Shown here: positions 17,287-28,131 of the stretch, piece by piece
How positions within the stretch are numbered: position 1 is the stretch's first letter
How the letters are laid out: the number at the start of each line of letters is the position of its first letter
Source of the DNA: Xiheibacterium sp038325765
GTDB taxonomy: Bacteria; Myxococcota_A; Polyangia; Nannocystales; Nannocystaceae
DNA: 64,000 nucleotides
Assembly (NCBI GenBank): GCA_038325765.1
Contig: JBBQJI010000036.1
Coordinates: 1-64,000, forward strand
Direction of reading: 5' to 3'
Translations under genes and position numbers: made by a program
The notes under the pieces: generated by a model
Databases searched by the model: none
What the model was told of the DNA's origin: nothing
The model's input: only the letters and a program-made list of their open reading frames with translations

Positions 17287-17760
17287 ATGGACGGGCCCCG
17301 ACCGTTTCGCGTGCTCGGCGTGCAGCAGATCGCGGTCGGCGCCCCCGACAAGGCGGCGCTGCGACGGCTGTGGGTCGACCTGCTCGGCGTCACCGCGGTG
17401 GGCTCCTTCCGCAGCGAGCGCGAGAACGTCGACGAAGACATCCTCGTGCTCGGCGAGGGCGACGCACGGGTGGAGATCGACCTCATGATGCCGATCGATC
17501 CCGACGGCCGCCCGCGCGTGCACGAGCCGCCGCTCAACCACATCGGCCTGTGGATCGACGATCTTCCCGCCGCGGTGGCGTGGCTGCAGGCCCACGGCGT
17601 CCGCTTCACCCCCGGGGGGATCCGCCCCGGCGCCGCCGGCCACGACGTGTGCTTCATCCATCCCAAGGGCGAACAAGGGGCGCCGCAGGGCGGCTGCGGC
17701 GTGCTGATCGAGCTGGTCCAGGCGCCCCAAGGACGCGCTGCGGCCGTCGACGCGCCGTGA
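17287..17760 (+). CDS. VOC-family protein, epimerase-like
   Basis: This 157-residue protein belongs to the vicinal oxygen chelate superfamily. Two beta-alpha-beta modules are visible: VLGVQQIAVGAPD with the acidic VEID, and LNHIGLWIDDLPAAV with FIHPKG and GVLIEL. Metal ligands fit Q/H in the first strand, E at VEID, H in NHIGLW and E in LIEL. The FIHPK...LIEL ending resembles methylmalonyl-CoA epimerase, which interconverts methylmalonyl-CoA stereoisomers; other VOC lyases remain possible. It stands alone before the prolyl aminopeptidase genes. Confidence 0.75.
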   Translation: MDGPRPFRVLGVQQIAVGAPDKAALRRLWVDLLGVTAVGSFRSERENVDEDILVLGEGDARVEIDLMMPIDPDGRPRVHEPPLNHIGLWIDDLPAAVAWLQAHGVRFTPGGIRPGAAGHDVCFIHPKGEQGAPQGGCGVLIELVQAPQGRAAAVDAP

Positions 17761-17835
17761 TCGAAGACCGCCGGGGCGTCGCGATCGCGAGGCGAGGCTG
17801 GATCGTTTTCGCCGGCTTTGCGAAGCTTCCGCGCG

Positions 17836-18798
17836 ATGACCGGTCGTCGCGGATTCTATCCCGAAATCGAGCCCTACGACCGCGGCATGCTGCGCGTCTC
17901 GGAACTCCACACGATCTACTACGAGCAGTCGGGCAACCCCGACGGCAAGCCGGTGGTGTTCGTCCACGGGGGTCCCGGCGGTGGCACCGATCCGAAGCAG
18001 CGTCGGTTCTTCGATCCCGCGGCCTACCGCATCGTGCTGTTCGACCAGCGCGGCTGCGGCAAGAGCACGCCGCACGCGTCGCTCGTCGACAACACCACCT
18101 GGCACCTCGTCGCCGACATGGAGGCGCTGCGCGGGCACCTCGCGATCGACCGCTGGCAGGTCTTCGGCGGCTCGTGGGGCAGCACCTTGGGCCTCGCGTA
18201 CGCCCAGCGGCACCCCGAGCACACCTCCGAGCTGGTGCTCCGCGGCATCTTCTTGTTGCGCAAGGCCGAACTCGACTGGTTCTACCAAGGAGGTGCGAGC
18301 GCGCTGTTCCCCGACGCGTGGGAGACCTACCTGGCGCCGATCCCCGCGGACGAACGCGGCGATCTCATGCAGGCGTACCACCGACGCCTGACCTCCGATG
18401 ACCGCGCCACGCAGCTCGCCGCGGCACAGGCGTGGAGCGTGTGGGAGGCCAGTACGAGCTTTTTGTACCCGAGCGGGGACTTCATCCGGCACGCGGGCGA
18501 GGACCACTTCGCCACCGCCTTCGCCCGCATCGAGTGCCACTACTTCGTCAACCGCGGGTTCCTCGAGGTGGAAGATCAGCTGCTGCGCGACGTCGACCGC
18601 ATCCGCGACATCCCTGGCGTGATCGTCCAGGGTCGCTACGACGTGGTGTGCCCGATGATATCCGCGTGGGATCTGCATCGCGCGTGGCCGCAGGCGCGGC
18701 TCGAGATCATCCCCGACGCCGGCCACTCCGGCTACGAGCCCGGCATCGTGCACGCGCTCGTCGAAGCGACCGACAGCTTCCGCCGTCGCGCTGCCTGA
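17836..18798 (+). CDS. pip: Prolyl aminopeptidase, copy 1
   Basis: This alpha/beta-hydrolase releases N-terminal proline from peptides in the cytoplasm. The 320-residue product has the oxyanion HGGPGGGT, DQRGCGKS, the nucleophile elbow GGSWGST, and the catalytic Asp in GRYDVVCP and His in DAGHSGYEP. Length and order are normal. The ATG at 17836 is preferred over a TTG 18 bases upstream. The next gene is a close paralogue, starting 13 bases after the stop, so the pair is a tandem duplication and likely one transcript. Confidence 0.92.
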   Translation: MTGRRGFYPEIEPYDRGMLRVSELHTIYYEQSGNPDGKPVVFVHGGPGGGTDPKQRRFFDPAAYRIVLFDQRGCGKSTPHASLVDNTTWHLVADMEALRGHLAIDRWQVFGGSWGSTLGLAYAQRHPEHTSELVLRGIFLLRKAELDWFYQGGASALFPDAWETYLAPIPADERGDLMQAYHRRLTSDDRATQLAAAQAWSVWEASTSFLYPSGDFIRHAGEDHFATAFARIECHYFVNRGFLEVEDQLLRDVDRIRDIPGVIVQGRYDVVCPMISAWDLHRAWPQARLEIIPDAGHSGYEPGIVHALVEATDSFRRRAA

Positions 18799-18811
18799 CG
18801 CCAAAGGCGTC

Positions 18812-19834
18812 GTGGAACCCGAAACCGAACCCGAAATCGCTGGACGCAGCGGCGGGTTCTGGGCGACGTTGGCCGCAGTGGAATCGCGTGCCCTGCTCTA
18901 CCCCGAGATCGAGCCCTACCGCACGGGCATGCTGCCGGTGTCTGCGCTGCACTCGATCTACTACGAGTTGTCGGGCAATCCCGAGGGCAAGCCGGTGGTG
19001 TTCCTGCACGGAGGCCCGGGCGGCGGCACCGAGCCCCGCCAGCGCTGCTTCTTCGATCCTGCGCGCTACCACATCGTCCTGTTCGACCAGCGCGGCTGCG
19101 GGCGCAGCGTTCCGCACGCGTCGCTCGTCGACAACACCACCTGGGATCTGGTCGCCGACATCGAGCGGCTGCGCGAGCACCTGGGTATCCACCGCTGGCA
19201 GGTCTTCGGCGGCTCGTGGGGCAGCACGCTCGCCCTCGCGTACGCCCAGACCCACACCCAGCGGGTCACCGAGATGGTGATGCGCGGCATCTTCACCTTC
19301 GCCCAAGACGAGATGGACTGGTTCTACGGGGTCGGCACGCGGGTGCTGTTCCCCGATGCCTGGGCCGCGTTCGAGGGCGCCATCCCACCCGACGAGCGCG
19401 GCGACCTCATCGGCGCCTACCACCGGCGCCTCACCGGCGACGATCGACGCGCCCGCGAGGCGGCGGCGCGGGCGTGGAGCACATGGGAGTGCAGCGTTGC
19501 CACCTTGCGGCAGGACCCCGAGCTGGTCGCCCACTGCGGCGACGTGGCGTTCACGATGGCCTTCGCCCGCATCGAGTGCCACTACTTCGTCAACGGTGGG
19601 TTCCTCGCCCGCGACACCCAGCTGCTCGACGGCGTCCCGCGCCTGCACGGCATCCCGGCCGTGATCGTGCACGGCCGCTACGACACCATCTGTCCGCTGC
19701 GCAACGCCTGGCGCCTGCATCGCGCGTGGCCGCAGGCCGAGCTGGTGATCGCCGAGGCCGCGGGTCACTCGGCCAACGAGCCGGCGATCGCCGCTGCCCT
19801 ACGGCGTGCGACCGATCGATTCTCCGAGCGTTGA
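18812..19834 (+). CDS. Prolyl aminopeptidase, copy 2
   Basis: This is a paralogue of the preceding gene, 340 residues from the GTG at 18812, with HGGPGGGT, DQRGCGRS, GGSWGST, GRYDTICP and AAGHSANEP all conserved, so it should be active. It has an N-terminal extension rich in Glu-Pro; a GTG at 18878 would remove it. The two copies share blocks such as ARIECHYFVN, but differ through the cap region, which could change peptide preference. A small GACGCC/GGCGTC dyad overlaps the previous stop codon just before this gene. Confidence 0.9.
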   Translation: MEPETEPEIAGRSGGFWATLAAVESRALLYPEIEPYRTGMLPVSALHSIYYELSGNPEGKPVVFLHGGPGGGTEPRQRCFFDPARYHIVLFDQRGCGRSVPHASLVDNTTWDLVADIERLREHLGIHRWQVFGGSWGSTLALAYAQTHTQRVTEMVMRGIFTFAQDEMDWFYGVGTRVLFPDAWAAFEGAIPPDERGDLIGAYHRRLTGDDRRAREAAARAWSTWECSVATLRQDPELVAHCGDVAFTMAFARIECHYFVNGGFLARDTQLLDGVPRLHGIPAVIVHGRYDTICPLRNAWRLHRAWPQAELVIAEAAGHSANEPAIAAALRRATDRFSER

Positions 19835-19866
19835 CGGCGCTGGGGCGCGGCGCGAGCATCCGCGGC

Positions 19867-20526
19867 ATGACCCGCCTGTCCGCCCTGCTCGTGCTCGCCG
19901 CCCCGCTCGCCTGTCACCACGCCAAGTCCACCACCACGCCCGAGTCCACCGGAGCGACGCCACCGCCGCCCGTGGCTGGCGGCGACGGTGCCGCCGGCCT
20001 CGACGCCGAGCTCGTCGCCATCGCCGCCAAGCCAGGGGCCGCGATCAAGTTCAAGCTGCGCGTCGACGGCAGCGGCGCCATCGTCAAGCAGGCGCTGTAT
20101 CACAGCGATGCCGCGTCGATCCCCGCCGAGGTGCGCAGCAAGGCCGAGCAGCGCTGGCCCGGCAGCACCATCGTGCGCTACGAGACCGAGCTGTATGCCG
20201 ACCACGGCCGCGTCCACGAGGTCGATGTCACCACCGCCGAGGGTGCGCGCTGCGAGATCGCGATCAAGGCCGATGGCGCCGTCCTGTACGAGGAATGCCA
20301 GCTCGCGGCTGATGCCCTACCGGCGCCGGTCGCCGCCAAGGTCGCCGCGCTCTATCCCCAGGGCAAGGTGCTCGAGGCCGAGACCAAGCGCGGCGAGGAG
20401 GTGGACGAGCTCACGATCGAGATCGAGTCGGGCGGACAGCAGTTCTACCTGCGGATCGAACCCGATGGCACGGTGCTCGGCAAGCTGCTGCGCATCCCCG
20501 GGGTGTTCGAGGTCCCGATCGATTGA
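19867..20526 (+). CDS. Lipoprotein with PepSY-like repeats
   Basis: This 219-residue protein has a lipoprotein signal ending in APLAC (residue 16) and a Thr/Pro-rich linker to about residue 45. Two repeats then resemble the PepSY-like fold: segments around VRSKAEQRWPGSTIVRYE and VAAKVAALYPQGKVLEAE, each followed by alternating beta strands. Such domains often act as inhibitors or sensors in the periplasm; the specific role here is unknown. The ATG at 19867 fits the signal peptide. It lies 32 bases after the second aminopeptidase, so cotranscription is possible. Confidence 0.7.
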   Translation: MTRLSALLVLAAPLACHHAKSTTTPESTGATPPPPVAGGDGAAGLDAELVAIAAKPGAAIKFKLRVDGSGAIVKQALYHSDAASIPAEVRSKAEQRWPGSTIVRYETELYADHGRVHEVDVTTAEGARCEIAIKADGAVLYEECQLAADALPAPVAAKVAALYPQGKVLEAETKRGEEVDELTIEIESGGQQFYLRIEPDGTVLGKLLRIPGVFEVPID

Positions 20527-20559
20527 GTTGCACGGCCGGGGGTTTCGTGGGGGCGCGTG

Positions 20560-21546
20560 TCAGCCCTGCAGCCACGAAGCGGCCTGCGTCGCGTAGTACG
20601 TGAGGATGACGTCGGCGCCGGCGCGGCGGATCGCCAGCAGCGACTCGAGCACCGCCCGCCGCTCGTCGATCCACCCCCGCTCGCTGGCGGCCTTGAGCAT
20701 CGCGTACTCGCCGCTGACCTGATACGCCGCTACCGGCAACGCGGTGGCGTCGCGCACCCGCGCGATGATGTCGAGGTACGCGCCGGCGGGCTTGATCATG
20801 ACCATGTCGGCGCCCTCGGCCTCGTCGAGCTCGACCTCGCGCAGGGCCTCACGCGCGTTCGCGGGATCCATCTGGTAGGTCTTCTTGTCGCCGTGACGCG
20901 GCGCGCTGTCGAGCGCATCGCGGAATGGCCCGTACATCGCCGACGCGTACTTGGCGGTGTAGGCGAGGATCGACACCTCGGTGAAGCCCTCGCCATCCAG
21001 CGCGTCGCGGATCGCCCCGATGCGGCCGTCCATCATGTCGCTCGGCGCCACGATGTCGGCGCCGGCGCGGGCCTGGGCGACCGCCTGCTTGCACAGCACC
21101 GCGATGGTCTCGTCGTTGAGGATGCGACCGTCGGCCGCGACGATACCGTCGTGGCCATCGGACGAGTACGGATCGAGGGCGATGTCGGTCACCAACACGA
21201 GGTCGGACCAGCGATCCTTGAGCGCGGCGATCGTGCGCGGCACGAGGCCGTCCGGGTTGTGCGACTCGCGGCCGGTGGGATCCTTGAGCGACTCGGCGAC
21301 GGCGGGGAACAGCGCGATCATGTTCACGCCGACGGCGCGGGCGCGCTCGACCTCGGCGAACAGCCCCGCGGGCGACAGCCGGGAGCAGCCCGGCATCGAC
21401 GCGATCGGCACGTCGTCGCCGCCGCCGTGGATGAACAGCGGATAGATGAAGTGCTGGGGTCCGCAGGTGGTCTCGCGACAAGCGCTGCGGATGACCTCGG
21501 ACTTGCGATTGCGGCGCGGGCGGGCGCGCTGGGCGACATGGGTCAT
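20560..21546 (-). CDS. hemB: Delta-aminolevulinic acid dehydratase
   Basis: HemB condenses two 5-aminolevulinate molecules to porphobilinogen for haem and chlorin synthesis. The 328-residue product has the two Schiff-base lysines in AYTAKYASAMYGPFR and MIKPAGAY. The metal site reads LDPYSSDGHDG: aspartates replace the zinc cysteines of the CxCxxxGHCG type, so it should be the zinc-independent, magnesium-type enzyme. The ATG at 21546 gives normal length. Confidence 0.95.
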   Translation of the reverse strand: MTHVAQRARPRRNRKSEVIRSACRETTCGPQHFIYPLFIHGGGDDVPIASMPGCSRLSPAGLFAEVERARAVGVNMIALFPAVAESLKDPTGRESHNPDGLVPRTIAALKDRWSDLVLVTDIALDPYSSDGHDGIVAADGRILNDETIAVLCKQAVAQARAGADIVAPSDMMDGRIGAIRDALDGEGFTEVSILAYTAKYASAMYGPFRDALDSAPRHGDKKTYQMDPANAREALREVELDEAEGADMVMIKPAGAYLDIIARVRDATALPVAAYQVSGEYAMLKAASERGWIDERRAVLESLLAIRRAGADVILTYYATQAASWLQG

Positions 21547-21562
21547 GGGCACAGTCACGCTA

Positions 21563-22162
21563 TCACGCCGAATCGACGCGGCGGAGCCCACGGCGATGCG
21601 AGACCCACGGCGTATCGGCGACGGCGAAGCGCCACGGCAACGCCCGATGGGCGGGCTCCGCGTAGTCGATGCCCACGCGCGGGCCGACCAGCACGTCGGC
21701 GACGGCATCGCCGCCCTCGAGCCACAGGCCGCCCGGGCGGTACACGGGGATGTTCGAGTCGCGGAGACCGAGTCCCAGCGCAGCGGCGATCTTGCCGGGG
21801 CCCGTGAGCAGCACAGGCCCGTCCTTGCCACCGCGACGACGGCGGATCGTCGGCAGTCCCGTGACTGGTTCGGCCGCGCGCACGAGCACCGCGGCCGCGT
21901 CGGCGTCGCCGCCGGTCACGATGTTGAGCATGTGGTGCAGCCCGTAGCAGAGATACACATAGCTGTGGCCGCACGGCCCCCACAGCGCGGCATTGCGGAG
22001 GGTCTTGCCGGCGCGGGCGTGGCACGCCGTGTCGCCTGGCCAGCGATAGGCCTCGACCTCGGTGATGCGCAGCGCCACGCCGCCGTGGTGCACGATCACG
22101 CCGAGCAGGTCGCGGGCGACGGCGACGACATCGCGATCGTAGAACTCACGCGGGAGCGGCAC
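21563..22162 (-). CDS. mpg: DNA-3-methyladenine glycosylase (AAG/MPG type)
   Basis: This enzyme excises alkylated and deaminated purines such as 3-methyladenine and hypoxanthine to start base excision repair. The 199-residue protein shows the family blocks LLGVIV, the catalytic Glu in ITEVEAY, the HARAGKTLRN block and YVYLCYGLHHMLN, and the ending LLTGPGKIAAALG. A GTG at 22162 starts the protein at PLPREFYDRD, the usual N-terminus. It lies 16 bases after the stop of the phosphatase gene on the same strand and 16 bases before hemB, so the three may share a transcript. Confidence 0.9.
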   Translation of the reverse strand: MPLPREFYDRDVVAVARDLLGVIVHHGGVALRITEVEAYRWPGDTACHARAGKTLRNAALWGPCGHSYVYLCYGLHHMLNIVTGGDADAAAVLVRAAEPVTGLPTIRRRRGGKDGPVLLTGPGKIAAALGLGLRDSNIPVYRPGGLWLEGGDAVADVLVGPRVGIDYAEPAHRALPWRFAVADTPWVSHRRGLRRVDSA

Positions 22163-22178
22163 CTTCGGTCCGCCCCGA

Positions 22179-23240
22179 TCACAGCACGATGGTGCGCTCG
22201 TACTGCGCGACACCGTCGACGTCGTAGAACACGCCGGTGAACGTGTTGTCGATGATCTCGACCCACAGGAATCCCGGCGACTCGTCGTCTTCCCAATAGG
22301 TCGGGTTGTCGTTGCGGTTGACCAACCCGGTGAGCTTGGCACCGCCGCCCGAGACCAGGAATTCGGTGCCGCACTCCGGCAGCAACCACTGCCGATTGTG
22401 GTCGTGGCCACAGATGTAGATGTGGGCCTGACCGCAGATGCTCTCCTCGAAGAAGTCCTGCACGCCGGCGCCACCGATCAGTCCGCCGAGCCCCTCGTAG
22501 TTGCCGGCGTTGCCGTGGCGGCCGTTGGAGAGGTACGGGTGGTGCCCGAACGCGATGATCCAGGTGTCCTGCAGCCCGGCGAGGTCTTGCTGGATGAACT
22601 GACTCTGCAGGTCGACGTCGCGGTCCCAGAAGACCTGCGAGGTGTCGAGGGAGATGAAGTGGGCGTTCTCCTGCTGGAACGAGTAGTACTCGGCCGGCAG
22701 CATCCACTTGTCGCTGTAGGTGCTGTACTCGATCTGGTGCTGGCTCTTGCCCCACTCGTTGCCGAGCGCGCCGTAGTCGTGGTTGCCGAGCGTGACGTAG
22801 AACGGGAAGTCGATCGCCGCGTACGGGATCTCGAACTTCTCGTCGAACTGCACGTCCATCGGCGAGTCCACGCCGACATCGTAGAAATTGTCGCCGAGGT
22901 ACAGCGCGAAGTCGCAGCCCCGCTCGGCACACACCGACGCGATGGTCTCCCCGACGGCGATCTGGGTCGCGTTGCCCTCGCCGGCGTCGCCCAGGGCCAC
23001 GAACCGGACCTCGCCCTTGCCGACCTGCGGCCCGTCGGTGTCGGCGCCGGTGCTGGTGTCGGCACCGGTGCTGTCGGGGTCGGTGGGGCTGGTGGTGGGG
23101 CTGGGATCGACCGCGGTCGTCGATGTGCTCGAGCTCGTAGCGGTCGTTCCGGTGCTCTCACCGGCTCCGGGCTGGGATTCGTCGGAGCACGCCGCGAGCG
23201 CGGCCACCGTGCACAGCAGGACATGGATGGGACGGCGCAT
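22179..23240 (-). CDS. Purple acid phosphatase-like lipoprotein
   Basis: This 353-residue protein has a lipoprotein signal ending in LAAC (residue 18) and a long Ser/Thr/Asp/Pro linker (about 20-72) containing repeated STGAD. A calcineurin-like phosphoesterase domain follows with ALGDAGEG, LYLGDNFYD, LGNHDY, FGHHPY and GHDHNRQW, matching the metal ligands of the ACP5/purple acid phosphatase group. It probably hydrolyses phosphomonoesters at the cell surface. A 187-base divergent gap separates it from the thioredoxin-TPR gene. Confidence 0.85.
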   Translation of the reverse strand: MRRPIHVLLCTVAALAACSDESQPGAGESTGTTATSSSTSTTAVDPSPTTSPTDPDSTGADTSTGADTDGPQVGKGEVRFVALGDAGEGNATQIAVGETIASVCAERGCDFALYLGDNFYDVGVDSPMDVQFDEKFEIPYAAIDFPFYVTLGNHDYGALGNEWGKSQHQIEYSTYSDKWMLPAEYYSFQQENAHFISLDTSQVFWDRDVDLQSQFIQQDLAGLQDTWIIAFGHHPYLSNGRHGNAGNYEGLGGLIGGAGVQDFFEESICGQAHIYICGHDHNRQWLLPECGTEFLVSGGGAKLTGLVNRNDNPTYWEDDESPGFLWVEIIDNTFTGVFYDVDGVAQYERTIVL

Positions 23241-23427
23241 CGTGGATCCTCACCGCAACGCTATCTGCGTGCTCCGCGGGGCGCAACCGCGGATCGGCGG
23301 TGGCCTCCGCGAAACGCCGTCGGCGCAGCGGGTGGCCGGGCGCCGCCGCCCCCGCAGACACCGCGCGCGCCGGCGATCTCGCAAACGGCCGACGGCAGCG
23401 CATCGCGTGCGCTAGCGTATCGGCGCC

Positions 23428-25575
<2,148 letters not shown>

Positions 25576-25654
25576 CCGCAAGTCGGGACGGAGGCCGACC
25601 GCACCCGTGCGCCCGCCTCCGTGCGCCCAGCGCAGCGCTTGCTACGCTACCGCC

Positions 25655-25993
25655 ATGCGACGTCGCCTGCGGTGTGTGCTCCCGGCCCTCGTGTTGGCGA
25701 TCGTCGCGTGCGAGGGCCAGCCGTTGCCCACAGAGCGCGGCGACTATGCGGGGATGTGGCGCGGCGATGGCGTCGAGCTGCGCATCGATCTGGACGGCAC
25801 CGTCTCGTATCGCCGGCGCTCGGGCACCGGCACCGTCTCGATCGACGGGCCGTTGCAGGGCTTCGACGGCGACGACTTCGTGGTCGGCGTGATGGTGGTC
25901 AAGACCACCTTCGATGTCGGCGCGCCGCCACAGCAGCGTGAGGGTCGCTGGGTCATGACGGTGGACGGCGCGGAGCTCGTCCGCGATCCGTGA
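25655..25993 (+). CDS. Small hypothetical lipoprotein
   Basis: No family recognised. The 112-residue protein has a signal with lipobox IVAC at residue 19. The mature part begins GQPLPTERGDYAGMW and looks like a small beta-barrel lipocalin-like fold: MWRGDGVELRIDLDGTVSYRR, then DFVVGVMVVKTTFDV, then a closing WVMTVDGAELVRD strand. The resemblance is only to the general GTYAGxWxGDGVxL pattern found in many short bacterial lipoproteins. It follows the thioredoxin-TPR gene by 79 bases. Confidence 0.65.
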   Translation: MRRRLRCVLPALVLAIVACEGQPLPTERGDYAGMWRGDGVELRIDLDGTVSYRRRSGTGTVSIDGPLQGFDGDDFVVGVMVVKTTFDVGAPPQQREGRWVMTVDGAELVRDP

Positions 25994-26235
25994 GCGCGGG
26001 CTGTCCACCGCGCGATGGTCCGAGGGCGCCGGGCGGCAGTGCCGACGCCGTCCATGCCGCAATGACCGCGAGCACCGCAGCGCGTCGAGAATCGCCGCCG
26101 GCGTCACCTCCATCACGATACCCAGCCGCGGTCGGGCTTCCGCGATAAGCTCGGCAGACCCCACGTGATCCGACCGCCGAGCGCCGCCTTCCGCACCGTC
26201 TCCGAGGCTCGCCACGCCGTGGTCGGGGGCCGCCG

Positions 26236-28059
26236 ATGATCGCCGCAGACGTCGTGCTCGCCGCGGGTGGCGGGCCCGCGCCGCTCGTCGCCGGCATCGC
26301 GATCTGCTTCCTCGCCGCCGCCGTGCTCGCGCTCGTCAGCGGCGCCATCCGCTTGCCGAGCATCGCCGGCTTCATCCTCGCCGGATTGCTGGTCGGGCCG
26401 GTCGGGCTGCAGCTCATCAACGATCGCGAGCACATCGAGACCATCGCCGGGCTCGGCCTCGTCTTGCTGCTGTTCCTCATCGGCCTCGAGCTCGATCTGC
26501 GGGCGCTGCTGGCCAGCGGACGCACGCTGCTGCTCACCGGGCTGCTGCAGGTGCCGCTATCGGTGCTCGCGGGCTTCGGGTTGTTCAGCGTCGTCGCGAC
26601 GCTCGATCTCGGCGTCGGCGGCTCGGGCTTCGAGCCGCTGTACCTGGCGCTCGCGTGCGCGTTCTCCTCGACCTTGCTGGTGGTCAAGGTGCTGCAAGAG
26701 CGCCTGCAGATGGACACCGTCGACGGCCGGCTCTGCGTCGGCCTGCTCATCTTCCAGGACATCTGGGCGATCGTGTTGTTGGCGCTGCAGCCCAACCTCG
26801 AGTCGCCGCACCCCGCACCGCTGGTGGGCACGCTGCTCGGCGTCGTGCTGGTCATCGCCCTGGCCTGGGCGGCGACGCGGTTCGTGCTGCCCGTGGCGTT
26901 CCGTCGGGTCGCGAAGTCGCCCGAGCTGGTGGTGACCCTCGCGCTTGGCTGGTGCTTCGGCCTGGGCACGTTCGCCGGTCAGCTGGGGCCGTGGGCCCAC
27001 GCCCTGCACCTGCCGCTCGAGCCGTCGGTGTCGATGGAGCTGGGCGCCCTGGTTGCCGGTGTCAGCATCGCCTCGTTCCCCTACGCCCACGAGGTGATGG
27101 CGAAGGTCGGCAACCTCCGCGACTTCTTCATCACGCTGTTCTTCGTCGCGCTGGGCATGAGCATCCCGATCCCCGAGGGGCCCACGGTGCTGCTCGTGGC
27201 TCTGGTGCTCGCGACTGTGATGACGGCGCTGCGCTACCTGGTGTTCCTGCCGCTGCTATACGCCACCGGGCTCGATCGCCGACACGCGGTCACGACCTCG
27301 ACCAAGCTCGCGCAGGTCTCCGAGTTCGCGCTCGTCATCGCGTACCTCGGCCTGGCGCTGGGCCACATCGACGGCGGCCTCGTCAGCGTCGTGATCTTCG
27401 CGTTCGTCCTCACCGCGATCGTCACGCCGGGGCTGTTCACGATCGCCGATCCCCTGCACCACCGCATCGGTCCGCTGCTGGCGCTGTTCGGCATCCGCGA
27501 GGGCAGCCGCAGCAAGGCCCCCGCTGCGGCCGACGCCGACCACGGCCTGCCCCCGCGCCTGGTCCTACTGGGCTTCCACCGCCTCGCCTCGTCGCTGCTG
27601 TACGAGCTCGGCCGCACCCACCCGACGCTGTTGCCCCACGTGCTCATCGTCGACTTCAACGTGGCGCTACACGACCGCATCCGCGAGCGCGGCGCCCGAG
27701 TCGTCTACGGCGACGTCGGCAACCTCGAGACCTTGCGCCACACCGGCGTCGCCCAGGCCGAGGTGGTGATCTGCACGATCCCCGACGACATCCTCAAGGG
27801 CATCACCAACCTCGAGCTGTGCCGTCAGCTGCGTCGGCTGGCGCCCGATACCCGCGTGATCGTGAACGCGGTGCGCCTCGCCGACATCCAGCCGATGTAC
27901 GACGCCGGCGCGAGCTACGTGTTCTCGTGGCGCACCGAGACGGCGATGGGCATCAGCCCAGCGGTTTGCGCCGCGCTCAACGGCGATCTCGACGGTTTCA
28001 TCGAGTCGCGTCGCGCCGAGATCGGCGAGGAACGCACCCGCGTCGAGGTGCTGGACTAG
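26236..28059 (+). CDS. CPA2-type monovalent cation:proton antiporter
   Basis: This 607-residue protein has about twelve membrane segments (residues 15-410) with the CPA2 blocks GLVLLLFLIGLELD and KLAQVSEFALVIAYLG, and a C-terminal TrkA-N/RCK-like Rossmann domain (about 430-590). It probably exchanges K+ or Na+ for protons. In the nucleotide loop the usual GxGxxG reads GFHRLAS, so nucleotide gating may differ from KefB/KefC. The ATG at 26236 fits the first hydrophobic segment. The 242-base gap before it holds no recognisable motif. Confidence 0.88.
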   Translation: MIAADVVLAAGGGPAPLVAGIAICFLAAAVLALVSGAIRLPSIAGFILAGLLVGPVGLQLINDREHIETIAGLGLVLLLFLIGLELDLRALLASGRTLLLTGLLQVPLSVLAGFGLFSVVATLDLGVGGSGFEPLYLALACAFSSTLLVVKVLQERLQMDTVDGRLCVGLLIFQDIWAIVLLALQPNLESPHPAPLVGTLLGVVLVIALAWAATRFVLPVAFRRVAKSPELVVTLALGWCFGLGTFAGQLGPWAHALHLPLEPSVSMELGALVAGVSIASFPYAHEVMAKVGNLRDFFITLFFVALGMSIPIPEGPTVLLVALVLATVMTALRYLVFLPLLYATGLDRRHAVTTSTKLAQVSEFALVIAYLGLALGHIDGGLVSVVIFAFVLTAIVTPGLFTIADPLHHRIGPLLALFGIREGSRSKAPAAADADHGLPPRLVLLGFHRLASSLLYELGRTHPTLLPHVLIVDFNVALHDRIRERGARVVYGDVGNLETLRHTGVAQAEVVICTIPDDILKGITNLELCRQLRRLAPDTRVIVNAVRLADIQPMYDAGASYVFSWRTETAMGISPAVCAALNGDLDGFIESRRAEIGEERTRVEVLD

Positions 28060-28090
28060 GTCCCTGGGACTGGCCGTGCTCAGCCCTTCT

Positions 28091-28109
28091 GGGGACCGGG
28101 CCGGTCCCC
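28091..28109. terminator. GC palindrome, copy 1 of dispersed hairpin element
   Basis: GGGGACCGG and CCGGTCCCC form a near-perfect 19-base palindrome, lying between the convergent antiporter and hydrolase genes. On the minus strand it follows the hydrolase stop codon by 22 bases. The surrounding sequence, including CCTTCT before and a CCCTCCCG.TCGCTGTC block after, recurs at 47831-47915. It likely ends transcription in both directions. Confidence 0.6.
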
Positions 28110-28131
28110 CTTCCCCCTCCCGATCGCTGTC

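Noticed and set aside
18797..18811. GACGCC-AAA-GGCGTC dyad between the two aminopeptidases
   Set aside because: The stem is only 6 bp, overlaps the stop codon and has no T-run. It is too weak to call a terminator, though it may affect translation of the second gene.
26001..26235. Possible riboswitch or small gene upstream of the antiporter
   Set aside because: Inspection found no conserved riboswitch core, no open frame with a ribosome site and no clear hairpin with a T-run.
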